In this document: one piece after another, positions 23,772-31,268 of the stretch
How positions within the stretch are numbered: position 1 is the stretch's first letter
Layout of the letters: the number at the start of each line of letters is the position of its first letter
Program-made: the position numbers and the translations under genes
The notes under the pieces: model-generated
Seen by the model: the letters and a program-made list of their open reading frames with translations, nothing else
Told to the model about the DNA's origin: nothing
Databases searched by the model: none
NCBI RefSeq assembly: GCF_001983165.1
Contig: NZ_MNPU01000042.1
Coordinates: 1 to 49,003, forward strand
From: Pseudomonas gessardii
GTDB taxonomy: Bacteria; Pseudomonadota; Gammaproteobacteria; Pseudomonadales; Pseudomonadaceae
Length of the DNA: 49,003 nucleotides
Reading direction: 5' to 3'

Positions 23772-24042
23772 GTAGTTTTGTGTTCTGGAAATTTGTGTGT
23801 CGAGATATTCGCTGGACAAAATTTTCACACTTCATCCAAGACAATTCCCCCGCTTTATTTTCCTGCCACGGCCCCTGTGTGCCGCCAGGAGCCCTGCGCG
23901 ATGAGTAATCAATAGCGTTGCCGACGTTGATCGGGCACCATCTGCCCACCGCGTAATACCTGGACCCTGTGCCTTCATTGGCCGGGGCAGGACGCCGCTG
24001 CATTATTTCGCAACTTAAACTTCCAATGGGTCCTCAAACAAC
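23772..24042. other. Intergenic region upstream of the LTA-synthase-like gene
   Basis: The 271 bases after the REPIN probably contain the promoter of the following gene. I saw no open frame with a convincing start, no hairpin terminator and no repeat. ATGGGTCCTC precedes the ATG at 24043, a weak ribosome-binding site. Confidence 0.4.
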
Positions 24043-26130
24043 ATGGCAAACCCGGACGCCCTGAATCAGCAGCGAGCTTCTAATCGCCTGCTGCAACCCA
24101 CCGTCAAATCCCACCTGGCCTACACGCTGCTTTGCGCCCTGGTCATGATGGTGATGCTCTCCCTGCTGCGCCTCGGGCTGTTGGTGTACAACAGCGACAT
24201 GATGCTCGACACCCCGGCCTCGACGTTCCTTGAAGCGTTCGTCAATGGCCTGCGCATGGACTTGCGTCTGGTGGTGTACCTGAGCATTCCGCTGATCCTG
24301 GCCCTGTTCAGTGTGCGCGCCATGGCTGCCCGCGGGTTCTTCCGGTTGTGGCTGACCGTGGTCTCCAGCATCGCGCTGTTCCTTGGCCTGATGGAGATGG
24401 ACTTCTACCGCGAGTTCCACCAGCGCCTCAACGGCCTGGTCTTCCAGTACGTCAAGGAAGATCCGAAAACCGTGATGAGCATGCTCTGGTACGGCTTCCC
24501 GGTGGTGCGCTACCTGCTGGGTTGGGCGGTCGGTACGTTTATCCTGAGCATCGCCTTCAAGGGCGCCGACCGCGCGACGCGCCCGCGTGGCCCGTTCAGC
24601 GGTGGCACCGTCGGCACTCGCCAGGTTGCCCCGTGGTACAGCCGCATTGCGGTGTTCGTGGTCTGCCTGCTGATCGCCGTGGTCGCCGCACGCGGCACCC
24701 TGCGCCAGGGCCCGCCGATGCGTTGGGGTGACGTGTACACCACCGACTCCAACTTCGCCAACCACCTGGGCCTCAACGGTACGCTGTCGCTGATCGGTGC
24801 GGCCAAGGCGCGTTTCTCCGAGCATCGCGAGAACGTCTGGAAAGCCACCCTGGAGCAACCGTTGGCCACCCAGACCGTGCGCGACATGCTGGTACTGCCG
24901 GACGAAAAACTGGTGGATACCGACACTGCCGCCGTGCGCCGTGACTTCACGCCACCGGCCGAGAAGACCCTGCCGATCAAGAACGTCGTGGTGATCCTGA
25001 TGGAAAGCTTCGCCGGTCACTCGGTGGGCGCGTTGGGCAGCAACGGCAAAATCACGCCGTACTTCGATGAGTTGACCAAGGAAGGCCTGCTGTTCGACCG
25101 CTTCTTCTCCAATGGCACCCATACCCACCAGGGCATGTTCGCCACCATGGCTTGCTTCCCGAACCTGCCAGGCTTCGAATACCTGATGCAGACCCCGGAA
25201 GGCAGCCACAAGCTGTCGGGCTTGCCGCAATTGCTCAGTGCCCGTGATTTCGACGACGTGTACGTCTACAACGGCGACTTCGCCTGGGACAACCAGTCGG
25301 GCTTCTTCAGCAACCAGGGCATGACCAACTTCATTGGCCGCAACGACTTCGTCGACCCGGTGTTCTCCGATCCGACCTGGGGCGTGTCCGACCAGGACAT
25401 GTTCGACCGTGGCCTGCAAGAGTTGAAGGCGCGCGAAGGCGGCAAGCCGTTCTACGCACTGCTGCAAACCCTGTCCAACCATACGCCGTACGCCTTGCCG
25501 ACACCGTTGCCGGTCGCGCCGGTGACTGACCGTGGCCGCCTCAACGAGCATTTGACGGCCATGCGCTACTCCGACTGGGCCTTGGGCCAGTTCTTCGAGA
25601 AGGCCCGCAAGGAGCCGTACTTCAAGGACACCCTGTTTGTGATCGTCGGCGACCATGGTTTCGGTAACGAGCAACAGATCACCGAAATGGACCTGGGCCG
25701 TTTCAACGTGCCGTTGCTGTTGATCGCACCGGGCGTGCAGGACAAGTTCGGCGTGCGTGACCACACCGTGGGTACGCAGATCGATATCGTGCCGACCATC
25801 ATGGGTCGCCTGGGCGGTGAAACCCGTCACCAGTGCTGGGGCCGTGACCTGCTCAACCTGCCGCAAGGCGACAAGGGCTTTGGCGTGATCAAGCCATCGG
25901 GCAGCGACCAGACCGTGGCCTTGCTCACCGCTGACCGCGTGTTGGTACTGCCCAAGGAAATGCCACCGAAGCTGTGGCAATACGAACTGGGCGCCAACCC
26001 TGTCGGCAAGGTGATCCCTGAGTCGGCGGATGAGGCGCAACTCAAGCAGAAACTTGAGTCGTTCCTGCAAACCGCTACCAAGAGTCTGTTGGATAACACC
26101 GCAGGCGTGGTAGACGGCAAGCCGGACTAA
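24043..26130 (+). CDS. LTA synthase family protein (membrane sulfatase-fold phosphoglycerol transferase-like)
   Basis: The 695-residue protein has about five N-terminal membrane helices (from LLCALVMMVMLSLLRLGLLV to about residue 220) and a large periplasmic sulfatase/alkaline-phosphatase-type domain (about 310-640). Candidate active-site residues are E321 in VVILMESFAGHS, a Thr in NGTHTHQGMF (359 or 361), and D537-H538 in VGDHGFGNE. Gram-negative members transfer phosphoglycerol or phosphoethanolamine groups to periplasmic glucans or lipids; the acceptor here is not known. A clear terminator follows, and it appears to be a single gene. Confidence 0.9.
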   Translation: MANPDALNQQRASNRLLQPTVKSHLAYTLLCALVMMVMLSLLRLGLLVYNSDMMLDTPASTFLEAFVNGLRMDLRLVVYLSIPLILALFSVRAMAARGFFRLWLTVVSSIALFLGLMEMDFYREFHQRLNGLVFQYVKEDPKTVMSMLWYGFPVVRYLLGWAVGTFILSIAFKGADRATRPRGPFSGGTVGTRQVAPWYSRIAVFVVCLLIAVVAARGTLRQGPPMRWGDVYTTDSNFANHLGLNGTLSLIGAAKARFSEHRENVWKATLEQPLATQTVRDMLVLPDEKLVDTDTAAVRRDFTPPAEKTLPIKNVVVILMESFAGHSVGALGSNGKITPYFDELTKEGLLFDRFFSNGTHTHQGMFATMACFPNLPGFEYLMQTPEGSHKLSGLPQLLSARDFDDVYVYNGDFAWDNQSGFFSNQGMTNFIGRNDFVDPVFSDPTWGVSDQDMFDRGLQELKAREGGKPFYALLQTLSNHTPYALPTPLPVAPVTDRGRLNEHLTAMRYSDWALGQFFEKARKEPYFKDTLFVIVGDHGFGNEQQITEMDLGRFNVPLLLIAPGVQDKFGVRDHTVGTQIDIVPTIMGRLGGETRHQCWGRDLLNLPQGDKGFGVIKPSGSDQTVALLTADRVLVLPKEMPPKLWQYELGANPVGKVIPESADEAQLKQKLESFLQTATKSLLDNTAGVVDGKPD

Positions 26131-26141
26131 TCGGCGCCAAT

Positions 26142-26175
26142 AAAAAAGAGGCCTTCTTCAAGGCCTCTTTTTTTT
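26142..26175 (+). terminator. Rho-independent terminator of the LTA-synthase-like gene
   Basis: AGAGGCCTT and AAGGCCTCT form a perfect stem with a short loop. It is flanked by A6 and a T8 tract, so it could work on both strands. Confidence 0.9.
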
Positions 26176-26186
26176 GCATCTTTTTC

Positions 26187-26285
26187 TGTAGGAGCGAGCT
26201 TGCTCGCGAAGAACTCAGAGCCAGCACGTTTATCCTGAAGAAACGCATTGCCTGGGTGTTCTTCGCGAGCAAGCTCGCTCCTACA
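26187..26285. repeat. REPIN downstream of the LTA-synthase-like gene
   Basis: Arms TGTAGGAGCGAGCTTGCTCG and the inverse are separated by about 55 bases. The spacer differs from that of the copies at 2041, 5506 and 46870. Confidence 0.9.
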
Positions 26286-26302
26286 GTTATGGGTTACAGC
26301 AG

Positions 26303-26455
26303 TTATATCTTGCCCAACAGCAACAGGATCAACAGCACCACCAGCACCGTACCGAGAATGCCCGATGGCCCATAACCCCAGTTGCGCGAGTGCGGGAACA
26401 CCGGCAGGCCGCCGACCAGCAGGAGGATCAGAACAATGATAAGAATGAGGCTCAT
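26303..26455 (-). CDS. DUF3309 family small membrane protein
   Basis: A 50-residue reading frame starts with ATG after AAGGAAAACACACT. It encodes MSLILIIVLILLLVGGLPVF, then PHSRNWGYGPSG, then a second hydrophobic helix ending in LLLLGKI. Two membrane helices joined by the WGYGPSG loop are the pattern of DUF3309, a family of tiny, conserved inner-membrane proteins of unknown function. It lies between a REPIN and an AT-rich region and is transcribed alone. Confidence 0.82.
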   Translation of the reverse strand: MSLILIIVLILLLVGGLPVFPHSRNWGYGPSGILGTVLVVLLILLLLGKI

Positions 26456-26785
26456 AGTGTGTTTTCCTTATTCGTCTTCTGAAAAGAGCTGATTATCAAG
26501 TGATAGCGCCGGTCATTTAAAACGGCTGCCTTAATTAATCCGACTCCTGCACTTTGCAGAAAATTCCCTGTTTTTTTAACTCGATTTGGCTACTGGCTTA
26601 TTTCTTTTTTAATTGTTGTGCTGCTTCGCACTTAGTTTGAAAAGATTGAACTTACCCCGTGCTCCGGCATCCGACCGGGCCTTTGGTTTGCCTCGGGCAT
26701 TCAGCAACTTGATGGTGCATGGGTCGGTGAATAACCTTCGCTACACTGGCGCGTACTTCTTCCCTGAACCACAAGGCTACTTCCT
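26456..26785. other. AT-rich intergenic region between DUF3309 and SDR genes
   Basis: This 330-base divergent region includes AT-rich tracts near 26520-26610. It should carry both promoters. I found no convincing small gene, hairpin or repeat here. Confidence 0.4.
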
Positions 26786-27601
26786 ATGCAAAATCGCATG
26801 ATGATCACCGGCGCTGGATCTGGCCTGGGTCGCGAAATCGCTCTGCGCTGGGCCCGGGAGGGCTGGCAACTGGCCTTGTCGGACGTCAGCGAGCCGGGCT
26901 TGCAGGAAACCCTGGCGCTGGTGCGCCAGGCCGGTGGCGACGGGTTTATCCAGCGGTGTGATGTGCGTGACTACAGCCAGCTCACGGCCTTTGCCCAGGC
27001 CTGCGAAGTCAAGCTGGGCGGTATCGATGTGATCGTCAACAACGCCGGGGTTGCCTCCGGTGGGTTCTTCAGCGAATTGTCCCTGGAAGACTGGGACTGG
27101 CAGATCGCAATCAACCTCATGGGCGTGGTCAAGGGCTGCAAGGCTTTCCTGCCGCTGCTGGAAAAGAGCAAGGGCCGCATCATCAACATCGCTTCCATGG
27201 CCGCCTTGATGCAAGGCCCGGCCATGAGCAACTACAACGTGGCCAAGGCCGGCGTGGTGGCGCTCTCGGAAAGCCTGCTGGTGGAACTCAAGCAACAGGA
27301 GGTCGGGGTACACGTGGTTTGCCCGTCGTTCTTCCAGACCAACCTGCTGGATTCGTTCCGTGGCCCGACGCCTGCGATGAAGGCCCAGGTCGGTAAATTG
27401 CTGGAAAGCTCGCCGATCAGTGCGGCAGACATTGCCGACTACATCTACCTGCGTGTGGCCGAGGGTGAGTTCATGATCCTGCCCCACGAGCAAGGGCGGA
27501 TGGCCTGGGCACTGAAGCAGAAAAATCCGCAGTTGTTGTATGACGAGATGACCAGCATGTCGGAGAAAATGCGCGCCAAGGCGCAGTCGGTCAAAGGCTG
27601 A
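26786..27601 (+). CDS. SDR family oxidoreductase
   Basis: The 271-residue protein is a classical short-chain dehydrogenase/reductase. The cofactor motif TGAGSGLG is at residues 8-15, NNAG in DVIVNNAGVASGG near 88, a Ser in IINIASMAALMQG near 137, and the catalytic Y-x3-K in SNYNVAKAGVVAL near 151-155. Asp in LALSDVSEPG after strand 2 suggests a preference for NAD(H). The C-terminal region LLYDEMTSMSEKMRAKA is helical. The substrate cannot be predicted, and there is no clear operon partner. Confidence 0.92.
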   Translation: MQNRMMITGAGSGLGREIALRWAREGWQLALSDVSEPGLQETLALVRQAGGDGFIQRCDVRDYSQLTAFAQACEVKLGGIDVIVNNAGVASGGFFSELSLEDWDWQIAINLMGVVKGCKAFLPLLEKSKGRIINIASMAALMQGPAMSNYNVAKAGVVALSESLLVELKQQEVGVHVVCPSFFQTNLLDSFRGPTPAMKAQVGKLLESSPISAADIADYIYLRVAEGEFMILPHEQGRMAWALKQKNPQLLYDEMTSMSEKMRAKAQSVKG

Positions 27602-27604
27602 TGG

Positions 27605-27629
27605 ATATAAACAGTGTGTTTATATTTTT
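27605..27629 (+). terminator. AT-rich hairpin with T run after the SDR gene
   Basis: ATATAAACA and TGTTTATAT are a perfect nine-base inverted repeat around GTG, followed by TTTT. It begins just after the SDR stop. The low GC of the stem makes it a weak terminator, or else an operator. Confidence 0.5.
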
Positions 27630-27680
27630 GCGGTCCTGCTTGGCTATTTGATATTTGTCTGTCAGTAAAACAAACCCTGA

Positions 27681-27770
27681 GTTGTAGGGAGGATCTGTTT
27701 ATTTGGCAGGTCATTGATGGCTCGTAGGGGAGGGAGCATGGTCGACGTCCGGTAATTTTCCAAAGGACAT
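27681..27770 (+). promoter_or_regulatory. GGA-rich leader of the CsrA paralogue (possible autoregulatory CsrA sites)
   Basis: The leader contains GTAGGGAGGATC (27685-27695), TAGGGGAGGGAGC (27725-27737) and the ribosome-binding site AAAGGAC (27762-27768), giving several GGA motifs within 90 bases. CsrA/Rsm proteins bind GGA motifs, often one over the ribosome-binding site. That this leader is bound is an inference. Confidence 0.4.
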
Positions 27771-27775
27771 ACACC

Positions 27776-27970
27776 ATGCTGGTACTTAGCCGCGCGGTAG
27801 GCGAAATCATTTCCATCGGTGACCACATCACCCTGCGGATCCTGGAGGTCAACAACCTCCAGGTGAAACTCGGCGTGGAGGCGCCGACAGGGGTCAACGT
27901 GCACCGGGCGGAGGTCTATGAAAAGATCCGCCACCAGCAGGCAAACCCGGTACCTGTGCCTAATCCCTAG
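27776..27970 (+). CDS. CsrA/Rsm family RNA-binding protein, divergent paralogue
   Basis: The 64-residue protein is a small post-transcriptional regulator of the CsrA fold that would bind GGA motifs in mRNA leaders. Of the key RNA-contact residues, L4, R6, V40, V42, H43-R44 and the hydrophobic residue at 47 are kept. Position 7, Arg in E. coli CsrA and Lys or Arg in most Rsm proteins, is Ala here (MLVLSRAVGE). The core EVNNLQVKLGVEAPTGVNVH departs widely from RsmA and RsmE, so this is an additional, less usual paralogue. AAAGGA precedes the ATG. Its stop codon overlaps that of the convergent yheU-type gene. Confidence 0.87.
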   Translation: MLVLSRAVGEIISIGDHITLRILEVNNLQVKLGVEAPTGVNVHRAEVYEKIRHQQANPVPVPNP

Positions 27971-28194
27971 TCAAACAGGTGCTTGGGCACATCGTGCTTG
28001 AGCATCAATTGGCACTGTTCACTCTCAGGGTCGAAAACGATCAGCGCCTGGCCCTTGGTCAACGCCTGGCGTACGCGCAATACGCGGGTTTCCAGGGGCG
28101 TGTCGTCGCCGTTATCGGTGCCGTCGCGGGTCACGAAGTCTTCAATGAGGCGGGTCAGGGTGTCGACTTCAAGTGCATCGTGGGGAATCAGCAT
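27967..28194 (-). CDS. YheU family protein
   Basis: This 75-residue protein opens with MLIPHDALEVDTLTRLIEDF and has the segment VRQALTKGQALIVFDPESEQ, which I recognise as the YheU/UPF0270 family, of unknown function. It is small, acidic and soluble. GAGG lies ten bases before the ATG. The gene is convergent with the csrA paralogue, and the two stop codons share the palindrome CTAG at 27967-27970. Confidence 0.85.
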   Translation of the reverse strand: MLIPHDALEVDTLTRLIEDFVTRDGTDNGDDTPLETRVLRVRQALTKGQALIVFDPESEQCQLMLKHDVPKHLFD

Positions 28195-28253
28195 ACAAGC
28201 CTCAAATGGTTGATCCCGGCGATGCTACTGTGCCGGGATCATTGTTGCCAGCT

Positions 28254-29438
28254 TCAGGATTTCTGCCCGACCAGGCTGTCTACCGACGGCACACGGGTAT
28301 CGCTCTCCATTTGTGTTTCGTGTTCCAGCTGATGACTGAAGCGGTCCAGGGAACCCTGGGCCGGTTGGGCATCGCTGGCAAACACCGGCGGGCTGAGGAT
28401 GTAGGCGCCCAGCAGGCGACTCAAGGCTGCCAGGCTGTCGATATGGGTGCGCTCGTAGCCGTGGGTTGCATCGCAGCCGAAGGCCAGCAGCGCGGTGCGG
28501 ATATCGTGGCCGGCGGTGACGGCCGAATGGGCATCACTGAAGTAATAGCGAAACAGGTCACGCCGTACCGGCAAATCGTTATCTGCCCCCAGGCGCAGCA
28601 AGTGTCGGGACAGGTGATAATCGTAAGGCCCCCCCGAATCCTGCATCGCCACGCTCACCGCATGTTCACTGGAGTGCTGGCCAGGGGCGACCGGGGCAAT
28701 GTCGATACCGACGAATTCACTGACATCCCAGGGTAATGCGGCCGCCGCGCCACTGCCGGTTTCCTCGGTGATGGTGAACAGCGGGTGGCAGTCGATCAGC
28801 AACGGTTCACCACTGTCGACGATAGCCTTGAGCGCCGCCAACAAGGCGGCGACCCCGGCTTTGTCATCCAGGTGACGGGCGCTGATATGGCCGCTCTCAG
28901 TGAATTCCGGCAGCGGGTCGAAGGCCACGAAATCACCGACACTGATCCCCAAGGAATCGCAATCGGCACGGGTGGCGCAGTAGGCGTCCAGCCGCAGTTC
29001 GATATGGTCCCAACTGATCGGCATTTCATCCACGGCGGTATTGAACGCGTGCCCGGAAGCCATCAGCGGCAGGACGCTGCCACGGATCACGCCATTGTCG
29101 GTGAACAGGCTGACGCGGCTGCCTTCGGCAAAACGGCTGGACCAGCAACCGACGGGGGCCAGGGTCAGGCGGCCATTGTCCTTGATCGCCCGCACGGCGG
29201 CGCCGATGGTGTCCAGGTGCGCGGAAACGGCGCGGTCCGGGCTGTTTTTCTGGCCCTTGAGGGTGGCGCGGATCGTGCCGCGCCGGGTCATTTCAAAGGG
29301 GATGCCGAGTTCTTCCAGGCGCTCGGCGACGTAACGCACGATGGTGTCGGTAAACCCGGTGGGGCTGGGGATGGCGAGCATTTCCAGCAGCACTTTGTGC
29401 AGGTAGTTGAGATCTGGTTCGGGGATGGTTCGGGTCAT
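28254..29438 (-). CDS. M42-family peptidase of the NAGGN osmoprotectant system
   Basis: This 394-residue zinc peptidase of the M42 type is found next to asnO and ngg in many gammaproteobacteria and assigned to the osmoprotectant NAGGN (N-acetylglutaminylglutamine amide) system; it may break the dipeptide down. Metal-site motifs are VSAHLDTIGA, HLDDKAGVAALLAALK and ITEETGSGAAAALPW. It is the third gene of the operon, 57 bases after ngg, with a repeat-derived hairpin in between. The start ATG at 29438 is preceded by AAGGACC. Its exact role is inferred from gene neighbourhood. Confidence 0.9.
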   Translation of the reverse strand: MTRTIPEPDLNYLHKVLLEMLAIPSPTGFTDTIVRYVAERLEELGIPFEMTRRGTIRATLKGQKNSPDRAVSAHLDTIGAAVRAIKDNGRLTLAPVGCWSSRFAEGSRVSLFTDNGVIRGSVLPLMASGHAFNTAVDEMPISWDHIELRLDAYCATRADCDSLGISVGDFVAFDPLPEFTESGHISARHLDDKAGVAALLAALKAIVDSGEPLLIDCHPLFTITEETGSGAAAALPWDVSEFVGIDIAPVAPGQHSSEHAVSVAMQDSGGPYDYHLSRHLLRLGADNDLPVRRDLFRYYFSDAHSAVTAGHDIRTALLAFGCDATHGYERTHIDSLAALSRLLGAYILSPPVFASDAQPAQGSLDRFSHQLEHETQMESDTRVPSVDSLVGQKS

Positions 29439-29450
29439 AAGGGGTCCTTA

Positions 29451-29530
29451 GCTGCAAGTTTCAAGCTGCAAGCTGCAAGATAAATAGGCGCTGTTTTATT
29501 CTTGCGGCCTGCAGCTTGTCACTTGCAGCT
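29451..29530. repeat. GCTGCAAG repeat cluster forming a long hairpin between ngg and the M42 gene
   Basis: GCTGCAAG occurs at 29451, 29465 and 29472 and inverted at 29522. The segment around 29463-29487 pairs with 29494-29518 over about 25 bases with few mismatches (CAAGCTGCAAG... against ...CTGCAGCTTG). The right arm runs into the end of ngg, so the last dozen or so Ngg residues (EKLQVTSCRPQE) are encoded by the repeat. The cluster resembles a dispersed short repeat of fluorescent pseudomonads. Confidence 0.75.
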
Positions 29531-31265
29531 TTTCACTATGTGGAAACAACAGATCCACGAATTTCTCCGCAGTCGGTTGCGGTTCATGATTGGCCAACCC
29601 AGCACGCTCATTGGCCTCGATAAATACGTACTGCGGCTGGTCGGCGGCCTGCACCATCAGGTCCAGGCCCACCATGGGAATATCGAGGGCTCGGGCTGCG
29701 CGGATGGCAGCCTCTGTCAGCGTGGGGTGCAGGATTGCCGTGACATCTTCCAGGCAACCGCCGGTGTGCAGGTTGGCGGTGCGCCGTACCGCGAGCACTT
29801 CACCGCAAGGCAAGAGGCTGTCGTAGTCGTAACCCGCGGCCTTCAGGGTGCGCAGGGTTTCGTCGTCCACCGGGATCTTGCTCTCGCCGTCTGTGGCAGC
29901 CTGGCGACGCCGGCTCTGGGCCTCGATCAAGGCACCGATCGAGTGTTTGCCATCACCGATCACCTGCGCCGGGCGACGGATTGCCGCGGCCACCACTTCA
30001 AAACCAATCACCAGGATGCGCAGGTCCAGGCCCTCGTGAAAGCTTTCCAGCAACACCCGTGAGTCGAACTGGCGCGCCGCCTCGATGGCGCCTTGCACTT
30101 CCTCGATGGTCTGCAAGTCCACGGCCACGCCCTGGCCCTGTTCCCCGTCCAGCGGCTTGACCACGATGCGCCGGTGTTCGTCGAGAAACTCCAGGTTATC
30201 GTCGGCGCTGGCGGCCAGTTGTTGCGACGGCAATTTCAAGCCGGCGGCGCTCAATGCCTTGTGGGTCAGGCTCTTGTCTTGGCACAAGGTCATGCTGATC
30301 GCGCTGGTCAGGTCGCTTAATGACTCGCGGCAGCGCACCCGCCGCCCGCCATGGCTGAGGGTAAACAGCCCGGCATCGGCGTCATCGACTTGTACGTCGA
30401 TCCCGCGTCGGTGGGCCTCCTCGACAATGATCCGCGCATAGGGGTTGAACCCGGCCTGTGGCCCCGGCCCAAGGAACAGCGGCTGGTTGATGCCGTTCTT
30501 GCGCTTGATGGCGAAGGTGGCGAGGGCGCGAAAGCCGAGCTTGGCGTAGAGGCTTTTAGCCTGGCGATTGTCGTGCAATACCGACAGGTCCAGGTAACTC
30601 AGGCCACGGCTCATGAAGTGTTCGATGAGGTGGCGTACCAGCACTTCACCGACCCCCGGCCGCGAGCATTGCGGGTCTACGGCCAGGCACCAGAGGCTGC
30701 TGCCGTTCTCCGGATCATGGAAGGCCTTTTGATGATTAAGGCCCATGACGCTGCCGATCACCGCACCGCTGTCTTCATCCTCGGCCAGCCAGTACACCGG
30801 GCCGCCTTGATGGCGCGGGGTCAACAGGTTGGCGTCCACCGGCAACATGCCGCGCCCCTGGTACAGGCGATTGACGGCCTGCCAGTCGGCTTGGCTCTGT
30901 ACGCGACGAATGCGAAAGCCACGAAACACCCGGGTCGCCGGACGGTAGTCGGTGAACCACAGGCGCAAGGTGTCGGAGGGGTCGAGGAACAACTGTTGCG
31001 GATCAATCCCGAGGATCTGCTGGGGCGCGGCCACATACAGGGCGATATCCCGTTCCCCCGGCTGCTCGTTGAGCAACTCCAGGGCCAGGCTCGCCGGGTC
31101 GGGGAAGGTATGCCCAATCAACAGGCGGCCCCAGCCGCAATGCACGGCGATGGGTTGCGCGCTGGGCTCGCTGCCGTCTTCGGCGAAGCGCGCCTGCAGG
31201 CGCTCGTAGGACGGCGCCTGGCCGCGCAGCAGGCGTTGGCTGTAGGCCGTGGCGTGAGGTTTCAT
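29496..31265 (-). CDS. ngg: N-acetylglutaminylglutamine synthetase
   Basis: The enzyme makes N-acetylglutaminylglutamine, the precursor of the osmoprotectant NAGGN. The 589-residue protein joins two domains: an N-terminal GNAT acetyltransferase (about 95-270, with WCLAVDPQCSRPGVGEVLVR and YLDLSVLHDNRQAKSLYAKL) and a C-terminal ATP-grasp ligase (about 290-580, with IVVKPLDGEQGQGVAVDL and VFIEANERAGLANHEPQP). An ATG at 31265 starts four bases after the asnO stop; an in-frame TTG at 31268 is less likely. The short C-terminal tail is encoded by a repeat (see 29451). Confidence 0.93.
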   Translation of the reverse strand: MKPHATAYSQRLLRGQAPSYERLQARFAEDGSEPSAQPIAVHCGWGRLLIGHTFPDPASLALELLNEQPGERDIALYVAAPQQILGIDPQQLFLDPSDTLRLWFTDYRPATRVFRGFRIRRVQSQADWQAVNRLYQGRGMLPVDANLLTPRHQGGPVYWLAEDEDSGAVIGSVMGLNHQKAFHDPENGSSLWCLAVDPQCSRPGVGEVLVRHLIEHFMSRGLSYLDLSVLHDNRQAKSLYAKLGFRALATFAIKRKNGINQPLFLGPGPQAGFNPYARIIVEEAHRRGIDVQVDDADAGLFTLSHGGRRVRCRESLSDLTSAISMTLCQDKSLTHKALSAAGLKLPSQQLAASADDNLEFLDEHRRIVVKPLDGEQGQGVAVDLQTIEEVQGAIEAARQFDSRVLLESFHEGLDLRILVIGFEVVAAAIRRPAQVIGDGKHSIGALIEAQSRRRQAATDGESKIPVDDETLRTLKAAGYDYDSLLPCGEVLAVRRTANLHTGGCLEDVTAILHPTLTEAAIRAARALDIPMVGLDLMVQAADQPQYVFIEANERAGLANHEPQPTAEKFVDLLFPHSEKLQVTSCRPQE

Positions 31266-31268
31266 CAA

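Noticed and set aside
24034..26070. A 678-codon open frame on the minus strand opposite the LTA-synthase-like gene
   Set aside because: It has low complexity, no domain and full overlap with a well-supported gene.
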